A stretch of 64,000 nucleotides of DNA from Struthidea cinerea (Eukaryota > Chordata > Aves > Passeriformes > Corcoracidae). The notes beneath the pieces were generated by a model. The model was not told the DNA's origin. It saw only the letters and a list, made by a program, of their open reading frames with translations, and searched no databases. The translations under genes and the position numbers were made by a program. Positions 11,661 through 23,967 of this stretch are shown here, one piece after another. The stretch lies in NCBI GenBank assembly GCA_013397865.1, contig VZTI01000607.1, positions 310,001 through 374,000 of the forward strand. The letters are read 5' to 3'. Positions within the stretch are counted from its first letter, which is position 1. Every line of letters begins with the position of its first letter.

Positions 11661-14600
11661 TTCTCTTTCTGCACTTCATGTTTTAACTGTCATGATCTAA
11701 CGGAAAAGGAGTCCCCACATGGATATTTGGGCTGGACTGAGTCTCATTAACATCCTTGGACAGGCCAGAAGTCTTTTTCCAGCTCACATGCTGAGGCTCT
11801 GATCTGACATGGAGAGATGTTCCAGGAGTTGCTCTGCAGAGTTAGTTACTGTTCTCTTGTAGCTCTGAGGTCTGTGAGACAACAGCTGGGAGCTTGGCAT
11901 TGTGCTGTCTGGATTGGTATATATTAGGCTATTCAATCCAGATTAACACCTGGAGGGTTCAGTCAAGGTGGGTTAAGAGTTATATGAACACGTAAAACAG
12001 ACAGGCAAATGTTAGGCAAAAAGAATTATCATTGCTCCCATTTTCAGGGGAAAACTAGGAACCAAAATCTCATTTTCAAGAAAGACAGGATTTTTGCATA
12101 TGGTCTGCATAGTTTCTTTAGGCTCCTTTAAAATTCCAGCTAAAGAGATAGTTTAGATTTCAGGGTTAACTTCATCTGAAGGCAGCTAAATATACAAGAA
12201 ACTAGGCCTGTAGCAGTCTGCCTGATTTACACAGGAACTCTGAATCATGCTATGCATATGTATCAATAGGCATTTGAACTGGGATGTGTTTGCTGTGTTG
12301 CTTGTGTACAGCACAGCATGCTCCTGTGGAGAAACTTTACCCTGCACATTTAAAACATTTGCAGCATCTCTGTGCAATCTCTGCAAAATTGTACTGCTTA
12401 AAATAAAGCATTTCAGTTACAAGAAATTACACTGCCAGTTAAACAGCACTATTTTCTTCTACCGACTCTGAGAATATACATTACTTCAACAGCCAGAGCA
12501 AATATGAGTTTGAAGGTGTTTAAACAAATGTACACTTCAGTTGAAAGAAGTTTGCAATAACTAGGTTCAATAAAAAATTCTAATTGTAGGCCTCAGGTTA
12601 AGTCCTGAAACACATATTTTGGTCCCCATGTGTCTTGTTTCCAATATGGCAGCACCTGGAAAAACATGCAGTTTGATTTTCGTGAGAGATGTGAGCTCTG
12701 ATAGTCAGGACTGCACTGCACCAGCCTTTTTTAGAAGTGGTGGCAATGTTGCAGCAGTTTAAGTGGATGTCTTTTATACTAGGGAATAAGAATGTGTTGG
12801 GCTAAGAAAAACACTGGTCATAAGCAGTTTGCATGCAACAAAGTCAAGAAACCAACAGTCTCTTTCAACAGCCAAGCTAAAACTTTATGAATATGGTGCC
12901 AGCAAAATGCTGTTGCTTTCTCTAAGGCTGTTTTTGTCTAAACGTCCCTGCAATTGCATCTATTGATTCCTTCAGGGGAAAAATGGGAAAAATGGACAGT
13001 CCTTTTTAGTACCTTCCCAAGTTTACTGAAATCCTTGTAGAAAAAGATGCAATCCTTAAGGCAAATTGACGTTTTAACAAGATTTTACCAATTTCCTTAC
13101 GAAGGTTGCTTTTTCCTTCACATAATTTCCTGTAGTGAAAATAATCTCAGTGGTCCATGAACTCTGCTTCCTCATCAGTTAAAGCCTGAAGCAAAATCAA
13201 GTGCAAAATGTGAGCAGTTAATCCTTATATGTGTAATATTGTTGGACTTGGTCTGTTGGTTTGTTGTTGGGTTTTTTTTGTTGAGAACTGCTTTACATGG
13301 CTCCTATTGCTGCTTCTAATGGCAGTAAATGCAAATGGGACGAACCAAGAGCGTCTTTCTGAAGGGCAGGTGAGGAGCACTGTCCCTGCTGGGGCACAAC
13401 AGGCTGTAGGAGGTTCACAAGCCATTCCTGCAGTGGGGAGTCGCAGATGCCCTCCACAGTAAATTAGTGCAATGCTCGTATTCTGTTTGTTCTCACACCC
13501 CCTTCACAACTGCACTAAACGTGATAATTAAGGTGGAAAATTAATAAATGATGAGCATAGGATGACTGGGGGCAGTGCTTCATCATAAAGAAAAAGAAGC
13601 ATCAAAAGCACTGAGAAAAACAACGAGTAACAGGCAGACGCCAGGCAAGCTTTCCCACAAAGCTCTGCCAATATGCCTCAGTCCTGATTTACAGCACTCT
13701 CGCGGCTCCCCTCTGAGCTGTGTCTGCTCCAGAAACTGTCAGTGGTGTGAAACAGCTTTAGGAGTTTTTGCAGGTGGACTCCTCTCTGCTCAGGGCTGCT
13801 CTGAACCCTTACGTGTCTCTGGACTGTAACATAAAAGGCGGGGGGGGGAAGCGAACACATTTTGCAGGAACTGATTCTACTCTCTGCTTTGCCATAGACT
13901 TCCCAAGTGGGTCTGGATAAGGTTTGTCATCTCGCTGTCTAAATTCCTCCTGTGTAGCTTGGGGATGGTAAGAGCAATATTACCTACCTGTTGCATAGCA
14001 GGGAGTGTGCTGGTTAATTACTGAGTGTTTATACAGTGGGGTCAGCAGAGAGAGTGCTATATGATAGCTAAATATTAGTATGAAATCACAGCAGATAACT
14101 GCACATATCCTCCCTTGCACAGCATGGTGATATTTTATCTACTTGTTATTTTGAATCACATTCTCCAAAAGCTGAAAATACTTAGTGTCTGTTTAAAAGA
14201 AATATTTCAAAGAACACATGCCGGTTTGAGTTGTTTCCCACTGTGCATAGCACCTGCACACAACCGACACTGGTGAGCTTTTTGCTTTAATAGAAAAGGT
14301 AAAATGAAGTGTTACTTCTCTTTAGGTTCTGTTAAAGGGAACACTATTAAAAATACTTGTTCCCTAGCCAACTTTTTTCCCCTTTTTTTCTGCAGTTGTA
14401 TCTGCTTTGGCGTACATCTGTGCCTGAATGTGCTTCTCTTGCCATTATACCCTGACAGACATCTCCCACCAGAGGCAGGTTTATGAGACATGTGCCACTT
14501 CATTTTTGGAGGGGGAGGAAGGTTTTCATAAAAAATGAGGCCAGTTTTGCTTGTCATCACAGATGACATAGTGACTTCCTGCAGGCAAGGATGAAGCTGG

Positions 14601-17600
14601 AGCGGGTGAGTCAGGGTTGATGGGTCCTCAGCTGACTGCACAGGTCTAGAGGTGATAAACACCTTTTATCACACAGCTCCCCACACTGTTCAGGGTGGTA
14701 GGTGGAGCAGTAGAAGCTGCTGCAGCAGCGTTTTCAGTAGTGTCCCCATAGCCGTGTGTCATCCAGCCCAGGGTGGCGGGACAGTTTTCTCTCCTCAAGC
14801 AGGTCAGTGTGTGCTGCTCAAGATACAGGAGAGCACAAAGGTAAGAGTGGCACCTCTCACTGGGGCTTGGCATCTGGAGCTCGGAGCTGCCAGGTGTAGC
14901 ATGGTGCAGCACAGACCATCCTGCTTTAGGGGCAGGACCAGTCGAGGAATTTTTCTTCAAGAAGGAAGGTCAAGAGACACTGGTCTTTATTAGTGACTGG
15001 GGAAGCAGCTCACAGATCCAAGCCAAACGCACATAGCAACTCTTACATGTATAGAGCCTTGGGGGACAACATTACTTGCAAAACAGAGGGGACAAAACCA
15101 AGCTGGTCTCTGTCTTAGCCACTAAGGGTACCAGGTGGATCAGCAGCTTAGAGAGGTACAGTGAAGGTGAGGTAAGTGTTACATGCAGTTGTTAGAAAGG
15201 ACTCGGTATTGCTGCCTGTAGACAAGCGGACAGGCCACTGTGCCCTACAGCTGATACAAAGTCAAGGAATGACTGTGTCAGACAGAGGGAAACATACTGG
15301 AGACACCATGTGGAAATGCTGTCCACGGGGGCTGGTTTCCCACTGATTCCCTTCCCCTGCCTGACACAAATTCTGTTGAAAAAATATGAATCACAGAGAG
15401 TGAGTCTTCTTGGGATGATCATTCTTCTTATCCAGTGGGGGAAAGACTTGGTGGGAAACAGCCATGTGGGGGCTCTGCCATGATACTGAGAAAAGCCCTA
15501 GTTCCCTCTTGGTGCTGGAGATTTGGCACCTGCAGGAAGGTCCAAGAAGGGTCTGTTGGGTGCTTCAACAGGTGCAGGCACAATCTGGGGTCCTGGTTCC
15601 TGTCAAGGTGGAACTGATGTACACCTCTTGGGGACAGACTTCTTACTGATGAGTCCATGAGAAGTGCCACCAAACAGTGCTCCATGTCTCAAAAAATGGC
15701 ATTTCCCACAGGCAGTCAGCCTGCTGACTTGCCCACAAAGGGCTCCCAGAATACCTCATCTCCTCAGAAGTTTGCCTTCTCCCACTCATAAAAAGATGTT
15801 TTATTCTTTATGTCTGCATGCATGCCAGCCTTCATTCAGACTTGGACTTTCCCTCTCCAAAACCTCAGTCACCTGAGCAGCAGTCACTAAATATGTAAGG
15901 CCTTTTGAAAACTAGCAGTGTCCTGTGTGAACTATTTCCACGTGGGAAGAAGGTCACCAGATCCCTCCTGGACCCATGTGGTCATCTCAGGAGATAGGCC
16001 TGGGGCCACTGGCCGCTGCTATAAACAAGAAGTCTGTGACTACTCCCTGAGCTCCAGGTTTTGAACTAAAACATGATAGCCACAAGCAGACTGCTGAGTT
16101 CACTCAGAAAGGTGTGCAGAGGAGGACTGGGGGCAGGCACCCCAAGAGGTGTAGTACAGCCTTTCCACCAGAACCCATCTGAGTTGGAAGACGAACCTTG
16201 ATTCCGCCTTGCTCAGACTCCTTGTGGTTGCTTGCTGCAAACACATTTTCTCATTTGAGTAGTCTCCAGAAGCAATGTCGAAATATAAGAGATAAATAAA
16301 TCCATCTGTGTGATGCTCGCAGTTAATTTCTAAATATCTAATTTGGATGACTGGTTTATCTGGCAAATGGGAGTTTCTTCTCCTGGTGCCCTTCAAGAAA
16401 ATCAGATGTAATTCTGAAACGTGTTTCTAACCATTCAAAGGCTGCAGGAGCAGGTGTGATAGCAAAATTTAAAGGCTTGTTGTATACAGAAACCAAACTA
16501 AATTCTATTGTTGTCTCATCTGACATTGTCTCTTTCTCCACTGGAAATGTGAAATAACTTTGTACCTTTTTTAATGAAGGCATTTTAGTGAGGGATAAAC
16601 TCAGTCACGTTATCTAAGAGGTGCAGCAAGGCAGAAATATCTACGCAGATTGTTACTACTAGTAACAAAATATTGGTACAAAATAATTTCTTGTTCATCA
16701 TGCCCTCAACAGCAATGACTTGGCTGTGTTTCGCAGACATCCGTGGAACGGTTCAACCCAGTTGCCTGGGCTGACAGAGCAAGAAGGCTGACAGAGGAAA
16801 CCTTCTGATGGTACTGCTGATGGTGTCTTCACCTCCCCTCCACAAACCCAAGCATGGATTTGACCAGACTGCAGCTTTGTGCCAGAACAGATGCACCAGT
16901 TTAGGCCATGTGATCCCCTCAGACACTAGATAGTTTTCCAAACTGGCCCTACGGGTGAAAATCTGGCCCACCAAAGCCACTCCACTGAGCTCTAAAGAAG
17001 TCAAGAGAAAGTGTCTCATCCCAGTCAGGGATGGGATCCAGGATCTAGGAGTTGCAGGATCCAGTGTCTCGGAGTAAATAACACAAAAAGCACACACAGA
17101 AAACACCTACCAAAATGACTAACTAGTCATTTGAAGAAATTTATCTTTTACAGTTCCAGTAGAGAATTTTACTCAGCTGTGAGCAGATGTGTATTAATGG
17201 ATGGATTTAAAATGACTAAGCTCAGACAGATCACAAATGTATTTTGGCAATGTAATCCACAAAGTAATACTTATGACAGAACATGCCCAATAACACTAAT
17301 ATTTCAAGAGAGCTTTAGAAAGAGATAAGATTTACTGGTTGAGAATAAGAAATAAGATTTGATATTTAAATGTACAGGGACTTAAGCATTTGGATGAGGA
17401 GGTAGGAGTAACACTGTGAAAGGTTTTCAAAGTTCAAACAAAGAATCCTGAAGTCAGCTCTTAGCAGGATATGCTGAAGTGAGTTATGTACACTCATACA
17501 ATTACAGTGATTTCTGTACATGTGCAAGGGTCAAGCTGCTGCATATTTGGTGTGGTCAGTTGTGGCTTTTGCTAGTAGCAAAATTTTTTGATTGCTCACA

Positions 17601-19363
17601 ATACCTCACAGACACTGATTTGAACAATTCTGTGGCTACCATGAAGTTACCGCCACTGAATTTAAGTAACAATGAGACCATCAGTCCCAACTAGCTTCAT
17701 GTCCATACAAATTACTTGGCATCACTACAGTATCTGATCACTAGCTGAACAGGAAAAATTTTTAAGTTCCAGTATAGGATGCAAGTAGTGTCATCTTTTT
17801 GGAGAAATGAGGCTAGAAATGGCTGGAGGGCCAAGTCAGGATAAAGTCTAGTCACAGAAGTGTGAGGCTAAGATTAGAAGAACTTAAACTGACAGAACAA
17901 TGCAAGTAGCAATGAGGTTTTTAGATGCATTCATGGTTAGTATCATGTAAAAGAAATAATTTTATCCTTTGAGATAATTCCCATTAAGAAACAGAGGTAT
18001 AGACCTCACAAAAAAGCACAACTTTGGCTTTTTATATTTTGCTTTGGGTTTAACAAGCCTGAGCAAGTACTGCAAAATGCATTATTCAAAGCACTGTCTG
18101 AAATTTCTGCTGTCTTGTTATTATAAACACACACTTCTGTCTGGGCTGCCAGCAGATATGGTATGGCAAAGACTGACTAGCAAGTGCTTTCATGGAAATA
18201 ATGAATTTTGCTGTGTCTGCAGCTACCCAGAAGAACTAGTGCATGTGTTATACACTAATTGTGTAACCCTGGATAAATTCCACCAAAATTTAGGCAACTA
18301 GCCTGAACAGTCTCAGTTAAGAGTTCCGTTTCAATAGTTGACATCAGTTCCCAATGAAGAGAAGGCTTATTCTAGAAAGCAGTTTAACTTAAATCTGAAT
18401 AGCTCTGAGCACCTGGTTCTTTCTCACATATGTGAACGCAGAAGATTTCTGAGTAATTGCACAGGAGAAAGGTCTCCTGACTCATGTTGGGCCTGGTCCT
18501 GCTGCTGCCCAGACCAGGGACTGACTGGAACGCGCTTGTTTCCCTTCTGCACACTGGGGAGTGTCCCATGGCCACAGATTAGGCACCACCAGAGATTGTA
18601 ACGTTGGGAACTTATCTCAATACCCAACACGAGACAGAATGGTGCTTCAGAGGTCCTCACTCCAAAAGTTACCTCCGTCCAGATGAGATCATCTTTGCAC
18701 TCATTAACCCCATTACAGTTCTGAATTTGGCTTCTTGCTGCCCCAGTAAAACTACCCATGAGCACATGGGGTACCAAGAGGTATTCATGGGTCTTAATTA
18801 GCAAATAATTTTGATTATAGCATAGGACATAGGGATTGCTAAGCACAGAAAATCTGCAAAAACACATTAGAAGTATACTTTACCTAAGAAGTCACTCACT
18901 GCAAACTGTTCTCTACCCTCTACACTTTATAGTGCAAAGCTGAGCAGAGCCTCACGCTGCAGGCAAGAGGTCCTCAAGTGGAGCAGAAGAGGAATTCCAC
19001 CCCCAACAAATCCCCTACCAGTGATTTGTCAAAGATTAGAAGCTCTCGAGCTAGGCAGAGTTTGAAGGAGTGGGCTTCGGCTAGCTCTTAGTCTTGAATT
19101 TTGAAGGAAGGAAGAATCAAAATGAGTGATGCCTCTACTGATAAATAAATACTGAAAAATAAATACTGATAAATGTAGGTAGGCATTGACATCTGAAAGG
19201 ACTAGGAAATGCGGGTACAGTGTGTGTGATTAGGCAGAGGCAGCAATAAGCCATTGTATTCTTCATGGGTGCTCAGGATACCATGTAAATACTTTAAAAT
19301 TATTCCATGAGGGAACAAAGTAAAAACTTTATTACAGATGACAAATATGGTTTTATGAGATAT
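11661..19363. other. Unique non-coding sequence
   Basis: No repeat family and no gene is recognised over about 7.7 kb. Small features only: a T run near 13272-13280, a G run near 13842-13850, and a GC-richer interval from about 14580 to 15660 that contains no credible exon. A short AAATAAATACTG direct duplication occurs near 19143-19170. Confidence 0.5.
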
Positions 19364-20463
19364 GGGTCTGTTGCAGGTTGAGTTCGGAAACCGGGCAGAA
19401 ACACCAATTAAGTGTAGTGGTTTAACTTTAGATTTTAATATATACTTACTTTTTGGTGAGATAAAAATTAGGAGAACGCAGAAGCAGGCACAACTTACAG
19501 ACTATTAATGAGTTTATTAACAGATTTAAAAGACAGAAGGAAAAAACTTGCTGTGGTGTGGTACATTTTCTTCTATGAATCTCACAGTTCTTTCACACTG
19601 CAAGCCATAGATCATCACATGGGGTTATTAAGGATGAATTATGTTGCCTTAAACACGAAGGTTTATTTTTTGCCTCTAGTTTCTTAAAAAGCGCTTTTTT
19701 TTTCTTTGTTTTTAAGCAGCTCGGCATGGGTACTTTACAGCCTTCACGGGCTACACGTGAATGTCCATCCTCCCACGTACTATAAATGGTTTAAAGAAAT
19801 GCACAGTTCGATATTACAGTTCTTTACCACGGCANNNNNNNNNNNNNNNNNNNNNNNNNNNNNNNNNNNNNNNNNNNNNNNNNNNNNNNNNNNNNNNNNN
19901 NNNNNNNNNNNNNNNNNNNNNNNNNNNNNNNNNNNNNNNNNNNNNNNNNNNNNNNNNNNNNNNNNNNNNNNNNNNNNNNNNNNNNNNNNNNNNNNNNNNN
20001 NNNNNNNNNNNNNNNNNNNNNNNNNNNNNNNNNNNNNNNNNNNNNNNNNNNNNNNNNNNNNNNNNNNNNNNNNNNNNNNNNNNNNNNNNNNNNNNNNNNN
20101 NNNNNNNNNNNNNNNNNNNNNNNNNNNNNNNNNNNNNNNNNNNNNNNNNNNNNNNNNNNNNNNNNNNNNNNNNNNNNNNNNNNNNNNNNNNNNNNNNNNN
20201 NNNNNNNNNNNNNNNNNNNNNNNNNNNNNNNNNNNNNNNNNNNNNNNNNNNNNNNNNNNNNNNNNNNNNNNNNNNNNNNNNNNNNNNNNNNNNNNNNNNN
20301 NNNNNNGGGCCTGGAGGCCGGGGCCACCCCCCACCTTCTGGCAGGCGAGCTGGAAGGGAAGGCTAAACTCCGCCTTCCCGCGCGGTTTAAATATGGAAAT
20401 TTAGAGAAGTGTTATTGGTTTAAAAGGTTGCCTGTCAATTCAGGGTCAACCCGCTACAGGGTC
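19364..20463 (-). mobile_element. Solo LTR with 5-bp target duplication, interrupted by an assembly gap
   Basis: GGGTC at 19364-19368 is repeated at 20459-20463. Between them the element is bounded by TGTTGCAGGTTGA (from 19369) and, on the other strand, TGTAGCGGGTTGA (from 20458), matching at 11 of 13 positions and giving TG...CA ends. On the minus strand there is a CCAAT-type box near 20413-20417, a TATA-like ATATTTAAA near 20387-20395 next to GCGCG, and an AATAAA signal (complement of 19513-19518), so U3-R-U5 runs right to left. A 5-bp duplication fits ERVL/class III or some other ERVs. The nominal length of 1090 bp includes 472 N and is not reliable. A complete provirus collapsed in the gap is possible but not shown. 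Confidence 0.8.
19835..20306. other. Assembly gap (472 N)
   Basis: All bases are N. The right edge is GC-rich (runs of G and C from 20307), which suggests a sequencing dropout in a GC-rich part of the LTR. Confidence 0.99.
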
Positions 20464-23122
20464 ATACTTAATTGAGTGACTGATTATTTTTCAAAGATGT
20501 TGTTATCACATTGACTATGGAAAGGCAAAGGTGTTTTACAGCTGAATTTCAAATATGTTCAGTACAGTAATTTCTCAGATTATTAACGAGTATTTTGAAA
20601 ACATTCAGAATGTTCAAAAGAAAACTGGGTCAAGAGGGTAACTTTAAAAAAAAAAATCAATCTACTTGCTAATTTTGAGTACCTACAATTTCTCAGAATT
20701 CAAAACCACAATTCTCTTCACATTTTCAACTTGTTCAAATTTTCTCTAAATATAATGTGGGCACAGATATTTACACAACTAACATCAACAGAATAAGGAG
20801 TGTTTCAGAGTGTGATAGTCAGGAAACACCCTAACTCTTGTTTTACTGCTGCGCTGAAATGAAACTCCACATATTTCACATGTCCTGGTGTACCCTTTGC
20901 CTATGATGCATGAACACTAGTTATTGACTTCTATCTGTGATGAAATAATTCCCCTTGTAGGAAACTGAGGTCCAAGCAAGAGGTTGTTTTGAGCAGTGCC
21001 CAAGTGAGATTGGCTTTGGACTGTGGTGCAGGCTTTGGCCCAGCTGTGAGAGACGGTACAGATATGACTTACAAACCTCTGCTTCACTCTTTGCAGAGAA
21101 AATTTAAGTTAAAAGAACATAGTACTAATGCAGAAATAGGATGAAATTTTAGCATATGAATATTATTTTTCCCAATCTTAAGTAGATAATTTAACTTAAT
21201 GCTAAGTAGACATTCAAAGAAATTTGTCTCTATGAGGATGAAAAAATGAATCAAGACTGTGGAATTTAATAACAGTCACTTTTCCTTGTTTTTACTTTGA
21301 ACTTTGCCTTGAATGGTAGCCACTTTCCAAAGTATTGCGCAGTAAGTTTCCTTCCTTAATTTATTTAGTATCTGGTATTCTAAAACTACAGGAGTTTAAT
21401 ATGCAATTCTTTAATGACTCCTCACCCAACCGACTTCTTACAAAGTTTGTAGCAAGAACTAGCAGAGCAGCTTTTTTGTTTTTATTAAAGAGCTTCTCTG
21501 TGAAATCAAAAAGAAAACCCTATGAAAGATTGTTGAGTCATAAAACACAGGAAAAAGGAAAATGGAAAATATAATACTCTTTCCCTAAAATTCTAACAGC
21601 ATTTGGAAAATATTAGGAAATAAAAAATTCGGAAATATAATGCTCCAGACCATGGGAAATAGGTGGATTTGGAACTGATAAAAACTAATGTAGCTCTGTT
21701 TAAATTAATCCAAATTTGTGACATATGATGATCTGGCCCAGAGGTAATATCTTCTAAATAATATTTTTTCTTATTTCTGACTAGGCTGATGAAGTCACTG
21801 TTCTTCTCCAAAGTATCAGCCTGTTTTGAAATGAATCCTTCATTTCAGGGGAGGATACATTCCTTGTTACATTAGCCCTCCAGATTCCTGAAAAGTATTA
21901 CAGTTTGCATTTTAAATTGAAGGGTGGATTTGGATGTTAGCTTTCTGTCTGCCTTTTATTTTACAAGCTCTGCCAGCCCATTATGCTGATCTGACAGAGA
22001 ACCAAAATTATGAACGATAATTTTATAGGCAGGGACAGACTCTAAAGTTCATTTAAAGAACCACTTCCAGCAAGACACCCCTGGCTGGGAATCTCGCTGC
22101 TGTCCGTGCTGGGCTCTTTCCCAGTCTCTGGGAGCCAGATCTGTCTGAGATTGGGAGGAGGAAGCACAAACTATCTGGCAAGGTAGCTTTTTGAGCAGAA
22201 GAGACTAGTTAATTGAAAAGAGGAAGAAATTTTATCTTTGGCTTCTGAGGAGATACAAATTACTTGATTAACTGTGGATTATTGGCTGGAAGAGGGCACC
22301 ATTTAATAGCATAGGTTCAGAATATTTTGCCAATAACACAACATGGAGGAGGTGGAATGGGGACAAATAAGACCAAGGTCAGTAGTACAAAATTCATGGT
22401 CAGTTGCTCAGCGTAAGTAATCTGTGAAGACTGGGAGCTCATGATATGAATATAACATCAGATGAAGACAATGTATTAGTTTCAGAATAATTACAGTGTT
22501 CTGAATTTATAACAGCATGAAAAATGTCAAGGTGAGGCATTTGCAGGAGAGATGTAAAATGCTGCTGTACTGCAGAGGTCTCTGGCAAGTGTTCACCTGA
22601 CACTGTCCAAGTCATCTATGATAAGGGACAGTGAGTTAAGAGCAAAACAGGATTACGGGAAATCTCTAAGACAGATGCCACAAGAGAAGACTTAGAGCAT
22701 GTTTTTCAGTTCATAAAAAAAATTCAAAAAAGCCTGAAAAGGGATGGAAAATTATTTACAAAGAGACATAAAGAATAAAGGAGAGAAGCTTATTTGAGTC
22801 ATAGTCTGTACTGAATTGAGAATGATTGAGTATAAATTGGTTTTGAATGAGCAGAGGAAGAATTTGTGAACATATACAGGCAGGCTGTTTGTAGCCACGA
22901 AGGTGGGAAAGCTCTGGGAGGGCCCCTCCACAGCTGTTGTGCGGGTGGCAGCTGTGCTGCTCAGGTGGATGTTGCTGCATTCGTGGGAGGGTCCAAGAAC
23001 GAAACCAACCCAATGGCTCCAACAGTCTCATGTTCCTGTTTCCTCAAAGTTAAAAATATCATTTAGCTGAAATACTACCATGTATCCATAAAAATTGACA
23101 TTTTGGTTACTTGGATTACACA
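20464..23122. other. Unique non-coding sequence
   Basis: AT-rich single-copy-looking DNA. The stretch 21900-22060 has several ATTA/TAAT-type motifs and no repeat character. No exon or element boundary is visible. Confidence 0.5.
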
Positions 23123-23772
23123 GTTCATTGTTGCGGTGACCCAGCCCACCTCAGGGCTGGATGTCATTAAATGGATCAATTTTCCTGCTCCTGACTTTGA
23201 TCCCAAGGGCAGGTCTGAGGCCAGCTCATAGGATGACCATCAGACCTAAGGCCATCCTTTTCTGGGTGATTGCCACTGCCACACCTCCTCCCCTCTTTCT
23301 AGACCCTTCTTTTGTTCTTTAGTCCTCATTGGTTCGTCTGTTTATGTATATTTATTAGTTTAATTGCCTATGTATAAGTTCCAGAAAGTTCTCCCCTATT
23401 CCTTTCCCTATTGGCTAACTGACATTCCCATCATCTCCCTATTGGACTGTTTCCCTTAGCTCCTCCCTCTTTTAGAGCACCATAAAAAGGCTTGTTTAAT
23501 TTCTCCCCCTGCCTTTTCTTGGGCTCTCCCTTCAGCTTTCCAGCTCCTTGTTACTTTGTGTTACCAATAAAGCTGGATTTGTGGGCACCAGAGAGGTCCC
23601 TCTACCTCCTTCGCCGCCATCCCGTTGATCCAAGCTGCAGCCTGCTCCTTTGTGTGCCTCTGAGCAGAGCGCTCCGACCAGCCACGAGGGCTGTGTCCCT
23701 TTGGTCGCCGACCAGGACACCGCCTTGCCTCCTGCCAGGCCACCGGGCGGCCGTGGCAGCAACGCAGTTCAT
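23123..23772 (+). mobile_element. Solo LTR of an ERVK-like element with 6-bp target duplication
   Basis: The hexamer GTTCAT flanks the element on both sides (23123-23128 and 23767-23772). The LTR itself, 23129-23766 (638 bp), starts TGTTGCGG and ends AACGCA, giving TG...CA ends. U3 has four ATTGG (inverted CCAAT) boxes between 23328 and 23445, a TATA box CATAAAAAGG at 23481-23490 and the polyadenylation signal AATAAA at 23566-23571. CpG-containing U5 follows. A 6-bp duplication is usual for class II (ERVK, alpha/betaretrovirus-like) integrases. With no internal sequence between two LTRs, it is the product of LTR-LTR recombination. It retains an intact-looking promoter layout. Confidence 0.88.
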
Positions 23773-23940
23773 TGCCAGAGGAAAGTTGCTCTGAGAGTAC
23801 CTAGTCTAATTCATCCCTGGGGCAAATACCTGGTTGCTGCTGGGCTGGACTCTCACTGTTTCAATACCAAGTCTGGCAACTCAGGGATGGCACAAAACTG
23901 AGGAGCAAGTCCCCCTGCCTCCAACAAAAATCCCTAAAAT

Positions 23941-23967
23941 CAAAACAAACAAACAAACAAACAAACC
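23941..23967. repeat. (CAAA)n microsatellite
   Basis: About six CAAA units, followed by A-rich and CA-rich sequence to about 24030. Confidence 0.9.

Noticed and set aside
19706..20404. Open frames of up to 232 codons
   Set aside because: Most of the length is N from the assembly gap, so there is no stop by default.
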